From assembly GCF_001039355.2 (NCBI RefSeq), contig NW_019773668.1:1-56155 (forward strand): DNA of 56,155 bases. The letters run 5' to 3'. The DNA comes from Lingula anatina. Lineage: Eukaryota > Brachiopoda > Lingulata > Lingulida > Lingulidae. How positions within the stretch are numbered: position 1 is the stretch's first letter; each line of letters opens with the position of its first letter. The translations under genes and the position numbers were made by a program. Positions 23,217 through 38,200 of this stretch are shown here, piece after piece. Below the pieces are notes generated by a model that made no database searches, was not told the DNA's origin, and saw nothing but the letters and a program-made list of their open reading frames with translations.

Positions 23217-26200
23217 AAAGCGATTATTGCTTTGATTTTGTGTATGCTCCCTCCCTTTCACTTCATCCTGTCTTATAAACACTGGACAATGCTTTTGTGA
23301 GAAGTTGTTTGATTGAAAAAAATCAGATTGGATTTTTGAGTTTATCCCAGCATTTTAAAAATTATGCTATTCACCTGTTTCCACAAAAAATTTGCCTGTG
23401 AAAATAAGAAGACACTTGAGTTTTTTCCCCACCTCCTTAGGAAATAAGTCACATTCCAATGCTTGTTGCTTAAAATCCTGTGATAAATAAAAAATGGTTA
23501 CCATTTGGTTGCAGATTGACTTTTTTTCCTAAAATTGAACTTTGACCTTTTTGCTCTGCTGTAACTTTGGCAGTTTACTCTTTTGCATGCAGTTTGGTCA
23601 ATTGCCTGTGGAAAAATCTTCTTTGAAGTCTTTCAAGATGACTGAACTTAGTTATGATTCTTTTTGGAGGAGTAAAGACTTACTGAAATCTAAAGCAATG
23701 TAGAAATATGAAATTTAAATCTGAAAAGGGGAAATATTGGTTTTCTATTTTTACATAGATATTATGGTGTAATTAAACAACAATTAATATATAAATAAAT
23801 ATATATATAGACACTATACTGAGAAAATCTGGCTTTATCTATGGGTACTTCAGTAAGTAGGTTTAAATGAGAGTGACTGTTTTATGTACTTTTTTGATGT
23901 TTGGTTTGCTATTGAATGCAATTCACAAAGTGAAAATAGCAAAATAGCCCTTTTAAAAAAAAACAATTTTGATTGCAGTTGAATTATTAAATTGCTATTT
24001 TTATGTAGTTCATTTATATTTATGATTTTAAGATTTGTATTTAAAAAATATCATGATATTTACATCCATAAGGCCAAATTTTAAGAAAAAATGATACATA
24101 ATTTGTTGGTTGCTTTCCCAAAGGAATGTAAATTAGTTGCACTTGACATTTCACACAATGGAAGTAAGATCATAACTTTACTTCAGATTCAAAGTGAATG
24201 TGAAGTTTTCCATTCCAAACATCATCATTGACCCAGCCTTGGCCAGTATTCAGACAGCTGTCACTGCAGTGGCCGCAGAGGTCCTGGAGGTGGCTAAAGG
24301 TAACATAACTGACCAAGGAACATTTTCTATTCTAAGTCTTAAGAATGGAACATACTTTTTATTTTAAAAAAATGATTAAAAAAAATTCATTTGAGGCAAG
24401 TGCTTTGTTCACTTAATCCCAGGTATGTTCAAGATTATACATGGTAAATTTCATGTTGTCCTAGGTATCTCCTGGTCAAGTGGTCAGGTGGGGGTTTCCT
24501 TCCACACAGCTATCATGGAGGACGGTACTCTACAGGAAATCCTTGAACAGATCAAGGGCATAGTAGAAGGTAATGTTATTTTGATTTCATCCACATAAGC
24601 ATCTTTTTGTCAATTTCAGCATTTTCTTTTGAGATATGATTTATTATGTATATCATATAATTATAGTTCTTTTGCTGATATTCTGCAATATATACAGACA
24701 AAAAAATGCCTCTTTTTTTAGCTAAATTTTCTTATAAAATTTGGTGTAAAATTATACAAATTATTTTGTACTGGTATAAGCATAGCAGTGTAAAAGATTG
24801 ACTTTTTGAGAAAGCAGATTACTGATATAGTTGACAGTCTATGAGGATGAGCAGAAGTATATGATACTGTTAGTTGGATTGATATGAACACACCCTGATA
24901 AGATTTGCATTTTAATTTCAGATCTGGACCTCATAGTGAAGCAACATCTGTTCCACTTCAGTCTATATGACTTCTTATGGAAAGATGATATGCATGGGAA
25001 CTACCAGGAGTTCATCAGTGGGGATCCAGGCCTCTTTGCCATCAAACGGGAGGTAGAGAGACTGCTGCGTATTGAGAGGAAAGTGACCAATATTCCAGAA
25101 GTGTTGCCAGTGGGACCCATATGTTTGCAGACAGCACCCATAAAAGATGCTCTCCATGGATTTGCTATGGCTTGGAAGACCAAATATGCTTCAGTATTAC
25201 ATGAAGAAGCCAAGGTAAAACTGACATGCTTTCAATTTTATGATTGCATTTTTAAAATACCATCATTGATATTTCTTTATTTTGAATGTCTACCCTCTTT
25301 TTTCAGATCATTTTTGTGGATTATTTAGTAGGTTATCAAGTATAAAGTAATTCTTTAATTGTCTTCTAATTTTTCAGAAAAAGCTAGATGCAGCAGTACT
25401 CTATAGGTACAATGTACGTCAGCGTCTTGAACTTAATGTCCAGACACTGGACCAACTGAACAGTACTCTTCACTTGCTGGAGGAGGTCAGGGACATGGAG
25501 AACAATGTAGATGACATCTATCTCCCTATAGAGACCATGTATGCCAAACTTAGGTAAGTCTATTGATGATTGCTTTGTGAAGTGTATCTTTTCAGTAATC
25601 AGGAAACAGTACTCATGCTTTACGCTGATTAAGTAAGGCGGTATAAGAGAAATATAAAAAAGCAGTTATTTTGTTTTTTCTCTTTTTTTTTTTGTTATTC
25701 AGTCCCTAATTAAAATAAAAAATAAAAAGTAGGTTAAATACTTGACATGTGTAAGAGAAACCATATGTTTTGCATTCATCTGTAGGGAGTTTGAGCTCCG
25801 CCTGCCTCGTAATGAGGTGGAGGAAGTGGACCACCTACGTGACAAATGGCAAGAGCTTCTAGAACTTACAGAGCAAGTACGACATGATCTGCTGAAAGAA
25901 AAGAGAGGTGCATTTGAACAGGAGCTGGACAAACAAGTCAAGGTAATACTAGAATATGAATACAATTGTAAAAATTGATAGATTAGGCACTTGCAAACAG
26001 AGTAGTAAAGCAAACAACATTTTTTATGTCAGATAAATCTATTTAGTGCCTTAGTAAAGTCACTCTGATAAAACAGTTACTAATTTATTTTGCTGTTAAA
26101 TATTATTTAGTTTGACAAGCTGATTATACATGCTCCAGCAATTAATTTTTATTTATTATCTTCCAGACATTTGTAGTGGAGGTGATCCAGTTCCGCAATG

Positions 26201-29200
26201 CCTTTGATGCCCAGGGTCCAGCTGTGCCTGGTATACCCCCAGCAGAGGCTGTCCAACGTCTGCATGACTTCCAGCAGAGATACACTCTTTATGATGCCAA
26301 GAGGAAGACACTGGACTCAGTCTCCAGACTCTTTGGAATTGTGTGTAAGCCTTTCACTGAGTTGGACAGAACTGGAGAGGTAAGGAGAGATAAAAATCTA
26401 TCAAATATTTTTCTTTTTTGTTTTGTTTTTAAAGACATTACATTTTGTATCACATTTAAATCAGTCTATTCATATCTTTAAATGAGCGTTAATAGAATGA
26501 AGAGATATTGATATATATAGCACATTAGAAGTAAAATTTCAATTACTTCAATACAATTGGATAGCTAAATCTCATATTGTAAGTGTGTTGCTTGTTGTCA
26601 ACTACCTTGTGCCTCACCTTTTCTTTCCTTCTTTTTTTTTTTTTCAGGAACTTGATCTTCTAGGTCAGCTGTATGGACTTTTCCAGAAGTTCATACGGTT
26701 TGACAATATCTTCAGGGACACACTTTGGGCTGAGGTGATTCTGGAAAATGACAACAGAGAGGTATGGAAATATATCATTTGGTTAAAATGTATGTAAAGA
26801 GTATGACAGTGTTTTTATTTGTTAATTGATTTTTTTGTCCATAATTTTCTGGGGTATTCCCCCCACATGTACATTCCTAACCAGACATTTTCATCCTTCA
26901 GCTTTTAATGTGTTTAAGAAAATAAATGTTTTTTCTTTGTTTATTCTTAATGAAATTGGATTTCCAGGTGGAATCCTACTGGGATGAATGTCTTGCCTTG
27001 CCCAGTAAACTCAAGGACTGGGATGCTTACAATGACATGAAGAACTCCATTCAGCAGTATTTGGATGTATTCCCCTTACTGCATAGACTGGCTTCAAAGG
27101 TAGGATTGGTTTCAATGAAAGGTAAAATAGTATATATTATGTAGACAACTATATTGGTTTATAAAAAGCTTGAGAAAGATTTTCCTTATATCATTATAAA
27201 ATATGATGCAATTAAGTTCCCCCCTCCACACACACACACACATAACACAAACTGATTTTGTTACCAGTAATTACATCAAGATAGTTAAAATTTTTTCTTT
27301 CAAGCAGTGCCATAAAAGTGAAAAAAAATTTTTCAGGAAATTCGTAACAGACATTGGCTGCAGGTGATGTCAGTGACAGGAAGCTCCTTCCAACTGGAGG
27401 CCAACGTATTCAAACTCTGCCATCTCCTTGACATAGGACTGATCAAGTGAGATATCTGACAAATTTCAAAGACAAGGAGATTAAACATTCTTTCATCTCA
27501 GCAATTTTGATTAAAAATCCCTGTATTTTTCCCCAACTTAAAATGTGTTGGTATGATTGCAGTTTTTAATGAGCAAGAACTGATGGTGGAAGACCATTTC
27601 ATATTTTTGAACTTTAACTTTTTCAGACACAAATCAGAAATTGAAGAAATCTGCTACTGTGCCAGCAAAGAACAAGAACTAGAAATCAAGATGCGTATCA
27701 CCGAAGAAGAGTGGACAGAACAAGTCCTTACCTTTGAGAACTACAAAAAGGCAGGGCCCATCTTTCTGGACAAGACAGTGACCGAGCACCTGCTGGAGCA
27801 GTTGGAGGATGCTCAGGCCCTACTGGCCAATATGCTGACCTCTAAGTATATAGGTCCACTGAGGGAGGAGGCAGCTAGCTGGGCAGAGAAGCTGAAGGAG
27901 GTGGGGCTAGTACTGGAGACCTGGCTGGAGGTGCAGGATCTGTGGCAGTACCTGGAGGAGGTGTTCAGTAATGCTACCACAGCCAAGGTACATGTGACTT
28001 TGTATATCATTTTATATGGTACTGATTTTATTGGAGATATTTTTATTGCTAGCTACATTTTGTTAATCTGTTTTATATGTGATAATACTTGTTGTTTATG
28101 AATTTTTATGATACTATGAAATATATGGATATAAAAAGTTTAGGGAATTTTTTTCAGTTTCAGAAATCATTTGCATTATATGAAAAAAGTTGTATTTAAT
28201 TTATACTGACATCATATTATTAGGAACTCCCTCAAGAGGCTAAACGTTTTAGTAGAATTGACAAGGGATGGGTAAAAATGATGAAGCGTGCCTATGACAC
28301 AAGAAATGTCCTACAGGTATGTTTAGGTATTATTAATGTCAGTAAACATAGAGAATGAAAAGCATGTTGCACACGACAGGATTTCTCATTCGGAATTAAA
28401 GAAAGAAATGATCTGTGCTTCAAAACATTCTCCATTATAATGCATGTAAAAAGTTTTCTTTAAATACTTGTCTTGTATATGTTGGATCCTTGAGTCAGCT
28501 GATTTCTATGTCTTTCTATGTCATTTCCTTGTAGTGCTGTTATGGAGGTGATGTCCCAAAGGGGGTTGTTCTAAGGCACATCTTTGAAGAACTGGAGATC
28601 TGCTTCAAGTCCCTGATGGGTTACCTGGACAACAAGAGGAGAGCTTTCCCCAGGTTCTACTTTGTGTCAGACCCAGTATTGCTGGCTATGTTGAGCAGAC
28701 CTTATGATCTGGAGTCAGTCAGACCTCATCTCAGGTAGGTGGTATTGAGGGGTGGGCTAAGGAGGCTCTGAGCTCGGTAATGATATCATTTTTTCTGTAC
28801 TCAACATGTTAAAGAGAACATTTCAGTAAGTTATTATATTATCATTAGATATTAGATGGTTTGATGAAAAATAAATGTATCATGTTGACAGAAATTGAAA
28901 CCGGAAACATAATCTAGTACCATTCTTTAGAATCCTCCCTTATTTAAAGGCTTGATTTTTAGTAACAGCAGTGGTTTAGTTTTCTGTTTAATATTGAATA
29001 GCACAACCTAAATATAATATATTCATCATTCCTTTTTCACAGAACCATCTTCACCAATGTATATGATGTGAAACTGGAGAGAACTGAACCACTGAGCAGT
29101 GAGACAGAGTCCGTGGCCAGATCAGAGACACCATCAAGGCGTAGTCGTACCCCTGTACCTGGTGAGGGGTCCAGAGCCACTTCCATATCTCCTCGTATAC

Positions 29201-32200
29201 TGCAGACTCCGGCTAAGATAGACAAAAGGCTCACCCAGATCCATGTAAGTATTGTGCCATGACAGATCTCTGTTTTTGGCACAATATTTGTACTTTTGAA
29301 AAGTGCATAGAACCTGCAAACTGCCTTGAACCAGTTGATACATGATTTTGTGACTAAAAGTTATCTTTTTTTGGTGCATAAAATTACTAAGGCAATCTGA
29401 AAAAAATACAGTTTGTGGATTTAAATTGATATCAAATGCATTGTCTTAGATAGCTGAAGAAATTGGTTGGTGACTTGCAGGTTTTGTGTATATTTTTCCC
29501 TGGAGTTGTAATATCAGCATTTATAAGGGATTTGTAGAACACTATTTAAAAATAGAATTTAAATAAGAATGTTGCACTTTCGATTTGTTTGTTTATCACA
29601 AGTAATTTGTGTGCATTTAATGTTATAGTTATTTTAATTGTTCATTTTGTCACATTGAAATTCACTAGTACACTTCGTTGCACATGTTATAAGTTGAATT
29701 GTGTAGTAACTAATTAAGATTTGCATTTTGATTGCAACTTTTTATTCATATTTGATATTACTATTTTGTCTGTATATATGAAACTTTCTAAACTTCAGCT
29801 AGATGTTGCTTTTAAATATGCCCTATTGCAAAATAACTAACCACATTTCCTTGTGCTTTCTACTTTGTTAGACAATTTCCCTTTGTCATTTTCACTGCAA
29901 TCCCTTCAACTTGTTAGTGCAATTTTTGCAGTGTGTCATTCTTAAATGCCTTGATCTAGTTAGCAAAATATGATATCTCAATATCCTTCTTGGTGTTGAA
30001 ATAAGCTTTTCAAAAATTAATAGAATCAGACTAAAATTGTTTAATGTTCTTAAATTTTGTGACTCTTTTGTGTAGCATATACCTTGTCCAAATCATTTCC
30101 TTCTTTTGTGGTGAAATCTTAATATAGTACACAAACATAAAACAAATTTGATTTGAACTAATTCATTTGAAAAACTGACACTTTATTGAATATTGTGACT
30201 CTGTTGTGTAGCATATTCCTTTTCCAAATTATTTTCCTGCTCTTGTGTTGAAATCTTAATAGGATACATAAATCTAAAACAAATTTGATTTGAACTAATT
30301 CATTTGAAAACCTCACTTTTTATCTAAAATTCTTTAACAAGAAAAACTTTTGAGTGGAATAACACCATTTGCATTCATTCTCATATTAGGTTTTTAAACC
30401 TAGGATTTAGTTAAAGCCATAGATAAAGTCTTCAAAGCCGTAGATAAAATCCTCTTACTGATCTGTTCAAGATGACGTAGAGAACAACATAGACATAGTA
30501 GACATATTAGCATTTCAATTTGATGTTGACAATGTCACGTGACAACTAACAATAGTCACAAGTATCACATTTGTCCCATAACGCACCACAGGACAAAGAC
30601 GAGAAGGGTACTGAGGCCTCCCCAGCTCTTCGAAATGATCGCAAGTTTAAAAACAAAAAGCGCCAGTCAGTAAGTAGTGCACTGAGTGACCTGCCCCATA
30701 CTAATAGCCTCTCCACTTCACATTGCTTCAGCTATTGATACACACAGCATTCCAGACATTTTTATGTTTTTCTCTGATTAGATGTAGTTTCTGTGAACAA
30801 AAATTTTTGCCTTTGTTTTAACAAAGTTAATACTAAAGTTTTGAAAACAAAGTTGGTTGAAACATACTTACAGAGAAAAGCATTGAAAGGTCAATCTTTT
30901 TGAAAATTGAAATTTGAATATTGTTTACCTAGATGAATATTGTGATTTTCAATGTATGAATAATGACATTTTTTGTTTTTGTTCATTTTATTAGAAGCGT
31001 ATAAGTTACATATCAGTATATCTGTGAAATAGAACTTTAAAACTGTTAGTTTATGTCACTTCCTTAATGGTATCTAAAGAATAGAAATTAGTATGTTAAC
31101 ACAGTATACATTGCAGTAATTATTTGACAATTGTAAGCTTTATTCATCACTTACTATGTGATGTAGTGAGCAATGGAGACAATAGATAATATGTAAATCT
31201 GCATGGCTTACCTTTAGCGAGCTTTGTGAAAAATCTATATACTTTTGCATGCTAGATAATGTATTTTCTTAGTGTTCAGAACATGATTTATGTTTTGTAT
31301 GGTCTAATAGTGCAGCTAGTTTGGTTGCATGTCACTTAACAAAAGAGATTAAAGAAAAAAGAAAAAGAAAAAAATATTGAAATTTGAATTTGCATGTATT
31401 GAATTTGAACATATTTTATTGTCATATGTACATGTGTTGTTGGCTTGCAGTAGAAAACTCACAAAAATATAATCATCATAATAAGCATCACTTATATACA
31501 AATCTGAAATAAGAATATTTTCTTGGGTAAATCACACATTTGAAATCAATTTCCATAGAACATCCACCCCAGCCTGATGGCCCATACTGCCACAGTGCTG
31601 CCCTCTGAGCAGGTTGCAGTAGAGGAGACTGTAGTACAAGAGGCAGTGGCTGTCACCAGTTTGGAGGGAGAGATGCTGAATCTCAATGAAACAGTACGTT
31701 TTTTTATGTCCTTACTATTGTAAATGTATATACTAAATACATTTGTATTAAATGCAGTGCCATACAGTTAACCCAATACTCTATGCATATTTCAAGCACC
31801 TCATTTATTTCAGCATTTTCCTTTTCCAAGATTGATAATATCTAATTATTTGTCATTTACATCCACTGATCATTGTAGAAATATATTAAATTTTTTTTTT
31901 CAAAAGTACAGTAGCTGATCTGTTTAATAAGTGAGCTGTATAAGAGTTTTCATTTGTTTACTCTACAGATTTCCCTGTCTGATGGAGTGGAGATGTGGCT
32001 GCAGCAGTTGAGGGAATCTGTTGGAATCACACTCCATGAGATGTCTGTATCTGTGTGCCAGGAGGTCAATGCTAATGTCACCATGGACGAGTGGGCATTC
32101 AGGGTAAGACCTCTCTCTGTCTCTCTTTTTCTCTTGTTTTTTTATTTGCCTTCCTCATTTTGGGTCATTTAAGAATAATAATGTGGCTAAATAGTTACAG

Positions 32201-35200
32201 ATTATTGAATGTACTTAGGTAAAGTTAAACTATTCTCTTCCAGTACCCAGCCCAAGTTTGCAGAATTGGCCTGTTGTATTACTGGACCAGGGAGTGTGAG
32301 CAGGGCGTACAGGAGATCAAATACGACAGGAAATCCCTGAACAATATCTCCAAGAAGTTCCAGGGAGCCACCAGTAAGCTGCCAGCCATGTTAGTCCGGA
32401 ACCAGTGGCGCACCCTAGATGAGGCCATGATGCCAATGCATCGGCTAAGACTGGAGGCCATGATTACTGTGAGTGGTTTAAATGCTATGTTCTAAGGATT
32501 AATGCAGTGACATTTGAATATATTTTGTGGTTATATTCTTGGCTTTTTTCATGACAAAATGTTGTAAATTTCACTGTAATTTTTAGTCTGCCACTAGTAT
32601 TTAAGGTATTTAAATAAAATTTAAATATATTTAGATTTAAATAAGGGAAATATTCTTTAGAATATTGAAAGTGTTGTCCACTGTTTGAGTAAATTTGATA
32701 ATATAAAAAAATTAAACAAAAACCTCTTTGTATAGATGATAATACAACATATAATACACATTCATATTTTCAGTACTGCCTGTACTTGAGAGACAGCATA
32801 GACTACATGAGCAATAGAAAGCTGAGGGAGACCACAGACTTTGAATGGAGGAAAAATGCCAGATGTTATCTGCAGGAAGTCAGTAAGTATCTATGGCCAC
32901 CTCACCTTTTTTCTTTCATATCTTTTGAACTCTCACAGGTAAACATAATTAAAAAAGATCAATAGGGTTTTCCTATTATGTTTTGAATAAATTCTCTGGT
33001 AAAGCCGGGTATGCTTTGATTGAAAAAAGCTTAGTAAACCAAAGTACAGTAAAGCTTTGCTGTTGATCCGCTTTAAAAGAGTTTAGGCAGTGTAACATTT
33101 AGGTACTTTACTCTTTGTTGAAACATATTATTGCTGTATTTAAGTCACAAACATCAAGAAGAAATGTGGCAGTGTTCATTGCATTATGATTATTTCAGGT
33201 GAGGAGACAGAGCCAGTCATCTACATGCTGGACACCAAGTATCAATATGGCTGTGAATTCTATGGAGCTCAGCAGATGATCACCCCCACTCCCATCAATG
33301 AGCGTTGCTTCCTAGGGATGTCCCAGGCCCTGGCACAGTTCAAGGGGAGTGCTATACATGGGGGAACTGGAGTGGGGAAGACTGAGACATGCAAGGTAGC
33401 CTGAGTCTAATTTATATGTCACTTAAAAATTAAAAATGGGTTTTATGCAAAAATAAGCTTTTTAATACTCAGTATGTTTGTTTTAAGGTTAAGAAGTTCT
33501 CTGTTTGCTCAAAGGCAGTATCAAGATTTGTTTGGATGTGGTGCAATGTATAGAACTGGTTTTGGGTAAAAGCTTGTATTGATTGTTTTTTTTTCTTTTC
33601 ATTTCAGGGTCTTGCCCAAATTCTAGGAAATTTCCTTGGAATTTTCCAATGTTCTGAAAAGATGGATCCATCATCTTTAGGCAAGATGTTACAAGGATTA
33701 TCCATGGTGAGTTGATAATTGACTTAACTAATTTTTTTATTTATCAATTCCATTCTTTCTTATTTATTTATGTGTTCAAGATAAAATTGGGATGGAAATT
33801 AGGATGACTTTTATGTCAAGTAGATGATAAAAAACAGCAAAATCTAAAATAGGTACTTTGTGAGTAACTGTGTAAAACATGAACATCAAATATACATATA
33901 CTTCTTATACCTTTCACATTTATTTTAATATTTACACTTGAATGTGTGTCTTAGGATGGCTCCTGGGGTTGCTTTGATGAGGCGCAGCTGGTGTCTAAGG
34001 AAGCTCTCTCTGTATTCTTGGACTGTGTGACAGCCATATTTGGAGCCATCAAGGCCAGGAAAGACTACTGTTACTTTGGAGATGGACAGGAGGTAGGTCT
34101 GTGCCTTCTGTGGCATGGTTTGTACTATGGATACTTTTGACTGATGAGATGTTTTATCATCTACCCAAAATGGAAACTTTAGGAAAACAATTTTTATTAT
34201 ATTTCTTTTTTAAATTGAATTGCTTAAGTATCATATCAAGACAAAATAACTAACTTTCCAGCATTACAAGATTTGGTAATGTTCTTTGTTTCAGGTAAAT
34301 GTCAAGAAGAATGTTGCTATCTACATGACCATCAACCCTACCACAGCGCCCCCTAACTTCACCATGCCAGAGGATGTGAAAGCATTATTCAGATCTGTAG
34401 CACTTGTCATGCCAGACTACAGTATAGTTCTCAAAACTAAGTGCACCTCAGCTGGCCTCAAAGCACCTGCTATACTAGGTGCCAGGATGAAAATTATCAC
34501 AGATCTTGCTAAGGACTTGCTGACTCCAGAGTGCCAACATCAGTTCAGCTTGACTGCTTTGACTGGTGTCCTGCAGAGGGCAGCACAGAAGAGGAAGTCT
34601 CTCAAGGAGGAGAAGTCATTTGATAGGCTGGACAAGAAGGAAGAGACTCAGATGTCCAGGTCCAACAGCCAGGCCTCTGTCCAGTTGCCTACTATGATGT
34701 CTACAAGTCTGACAAGTAGGTGTTGCAGAATGAAATTGACAGTTTTAGTGCAATATGCTGTCATTATTCTTGATAATGATGAAATATGATCTAAGTTAAA
34801 ACTGTTCACTTTCTACATAATATTGAAGCTGTATATGTTACAATGCTTTGCGTCAAACAGGGACCTTCTTCAATATGTGTTAAGCAGTGTCACCATTAAA
34901 TGCTGTGAATTAATTCAACACAGACAACCCAGGCTCAAATTGTCTTTCATTTCTTAGGTCCAGCTCCAGGTCAGAGACAAGCAGACAAGACTACATTGTC
35001 CAGGAAAGCTGGTACCCCCAACCCTCTGACCCCAGCAGCCAAGCAGGAGCATGCACTGGTGGGCCAGGCACTGCTGGAGGTCATAGGACCTAGACTCAAG
35101 GGAGATGTATGAATTTACTGCCACTCTGATTAGTTTTAAATAAAATTATTTTTGTTACACTTAAAGATGTAGATACCTGATTGTAATCTTCCACTATGTT

Positions 35201-38200
35201 TACCTTATTTAGTTCTGACTAGGTTCTGGTCAAAGTTCACTATTTAACTAGGGGGCACAAAGCAAGTTGTCTTTTTCAAAGTGAGCACTAAGGTGGTTTT
35301 TGTTAAACCCCATCTAAATTATGTTTTGTATTTTTAGTAAGAATGATGCATAAGATTGTTTTGAGGCAAATATAATATGCAGAATTATTTGAACAAGAAA
35401 AATTCTTTTATTGCAGAACTACACCATTTTCAAGCAAATTGTCAAGGACGTGTTCTCTGGACTCCCAGAAACCACCAAACAAAGTTATTCAGCAAGGTCA
35501 AGGTCATATGACATTGAAATGGCTGTGGAGCAGACGGCAAGAGAGGAAGGTCTCATTCCACACAAGCGCTGGCTGGAGAAGTGCATGCAGCTCTACAATG
35601 TATCACAGATTCATCATGGTATGTTTGATAAAAAATCTTTCCAATTTATTTGATTTTATTGGTTTTATGGCAACACCATACTATTTTATTGTAGCCATTC
35701 TCATACTTTTCTCATGAATTTCAGATCCAGATTTTATGTACAACTGAAATCTTCTAATGTACTTTTTTATTTCATCACCACAGGTATAGTGATAGCTGGT
35801 CCCCCAGGGAGTGGGAAGTCCACCTGTATCCAGACCCTGGTTGATGCCCTGTGTGTGACCCCGCGGGGCCTCTCCAGGCACTCCCACAGCAGTAAGGGGA
35901 CGGCTATGGCAGAGAATAACCACAAGCTGCAGAGAATCAACCCCCTGGTTGTGGATGACCTCTCTCTCATGTTTGGTTATATCAACCAGAACCAGGACTG
36001 GGTGGATGGGATATTTACCACTGCTTTGAGGAAGTCTAACAGGGTAAACATAATTTTATAAAGAAATGTTTGAAAATATCACTTTCCCTGTCAACTCAAT
36101 ACTAAACATATGTGAATCCTGCATAGATGTGTCTGAGATTATTTGAAATGGAAAAGTAATTTTGAAATACTATGACAAATATTCTAAACATATTATGGTA
36201 TTGAAATAAAACATATATGCCAAGAACTGACTGTGATTATATTTTATATTTTAGAATCTCAGCACCACATGGCTGTGTCTGGATGGCCCACTCAATTCTA
36301 ACTGGGCAGACAACTTCAGCAGTGTCTTGGACATTGGCAAGGTATGGAAATACTGATACAGGAGACAAATTTCATAAGTAATTGTACTGCTGCAGTAATG
36401 AAAATTAAATCACTCCACCAGAAAATTGAAATTGAATGTGCTGTTGTCTTAAAACAGATATTTTTTAAAATATGAAGGGTATAAGAAACTACTTACATTT
36501 ACTACTAAGATGTTATGTAAAAAATGACAGATTACATTTTATGAAGATTTTGTTGCCAATATCTGTTGAGTTTCCTAAATATTACATTGAATGTGTACTT
36601 GTTCCAGGCAATGCACCTGAAGAATGGTGACCGTCTGTTCCTGTCTGACAATGTGAAGCTTCTGTTTGAGACTTCAGACCTCAGTCAGGCTTCCCCAGCT
36701 ACTATAGCAAGGACTGTGAGTCTGACTTCATGAAGAATTGTTCAGCTTTAGATTTATAATTCCACAACTTTCTTTGTGGATTTTGATCATCTAGAATAAT
36801 GAATTTTTTCAAATGTTTGATTGTATTCATAATTTAAAGAATTTAGATTTTATAATTTAAAGAATTAAGTTAATGTTGATTAAAATGTTGTATCTTAACA
36901 GTGTTGTAAACTTGTACATCATGTCCATGTATCATATTTTGTTTCTTCACTAAGGGTATTGTGTATGTTGACAAAGACGTCGTTGGCTGGAGACCCATCT
37001 CGAAGGCATGGCTGGAAAACAGGACACAGCAGGAAGTGCATGTGCGTCGTGTTACGTGATAATGCATAGGGCACACATGTATAATAATATGCTTGCACCC
37101 ATCTCTCTCTTGTCACCTTCATTCCTTAGATCAGTGTGTGATGTTGACATTTCTGTGTCACATTCACTTTTCTGGTCCTGTGCTTAACTTTTCATTCCTA
37201 CTAATTTAACAGAACCTTATTATTAACCCTTCCTTGCCTCTCTGTATTGTCTAAAGATGGCGAATAAGACATTAGTGTATTCCTCTAAAAGATAGATTTG
37301 GCCACTTTTTTTAATTAGAATCATATGTTCAGACATTTTAAAATTACAAAATCAATCTATCTGAAATTAGCCATCTTTAGACTGTGATCTTGGCTTTTAT
37401 TGCACTAGAATAAAAAAATTACTAACCTGCACCTTAATAACCCCTTCAAATCTTCAGTATTCTTTATTTGTCTTGCCTGCCAGTTTATTTTCAGTGGAAT
37501 GTAACTGTTTATTTTGTTGTCAATTTGTTTAAGTTTGTATTTGATTTCAGACCCTTTTTTTCCCAGTGGTAAATTATTTCTTTTTCCATGTTTTAAATTA
37601 AGTTATTATCACCCTTTTTTATTTAAAAAAACTTTATGTTAAAATTTGAAAAGTGTGTTTTTGATCCATTATTTATTTAATTTTTTTTAAGAACTTGGAT
37701 TATGTTTTGTTATTTAACTTTTAAAATGGCTGGTGACAATGACAGAGAACTGGTATGCTAGTCTATATGGGTTATAACGTAACACAATTCATATATGACT
37801 TTCTAGCGTGTGATTTACTAATAACTATGTAGTAATTGGAAAGGATGCTTCTACCTAGCTCTATTTAGCATAATATAATTCCTCACTTTTTCCATGCACT
37901 TTTATATAACTTATATGTCACGTCTGTTTAATTCAAGAAAAGCTTAAAATCTGTTTCTTACATAATCTACTGCTTGTAGTATTGGTAAAAAAATTAATTT
38001 GCTTCTTGACCCAAACTAAAAAGTTAAATTGTGGTTTGATATTTATGAAAGCAAGTGATACTTTATTTAAAATATTTGTAAAACAGTAATGGATATTTTT
38101 ATCACTTTTCATATGGTCTCTTAAGTTTTTTTTTCCACTTAATGCCAAATGGTCTTTTGAGCAATTATTGTATAAAAATGCATTTTTGAGCATTTTACAG

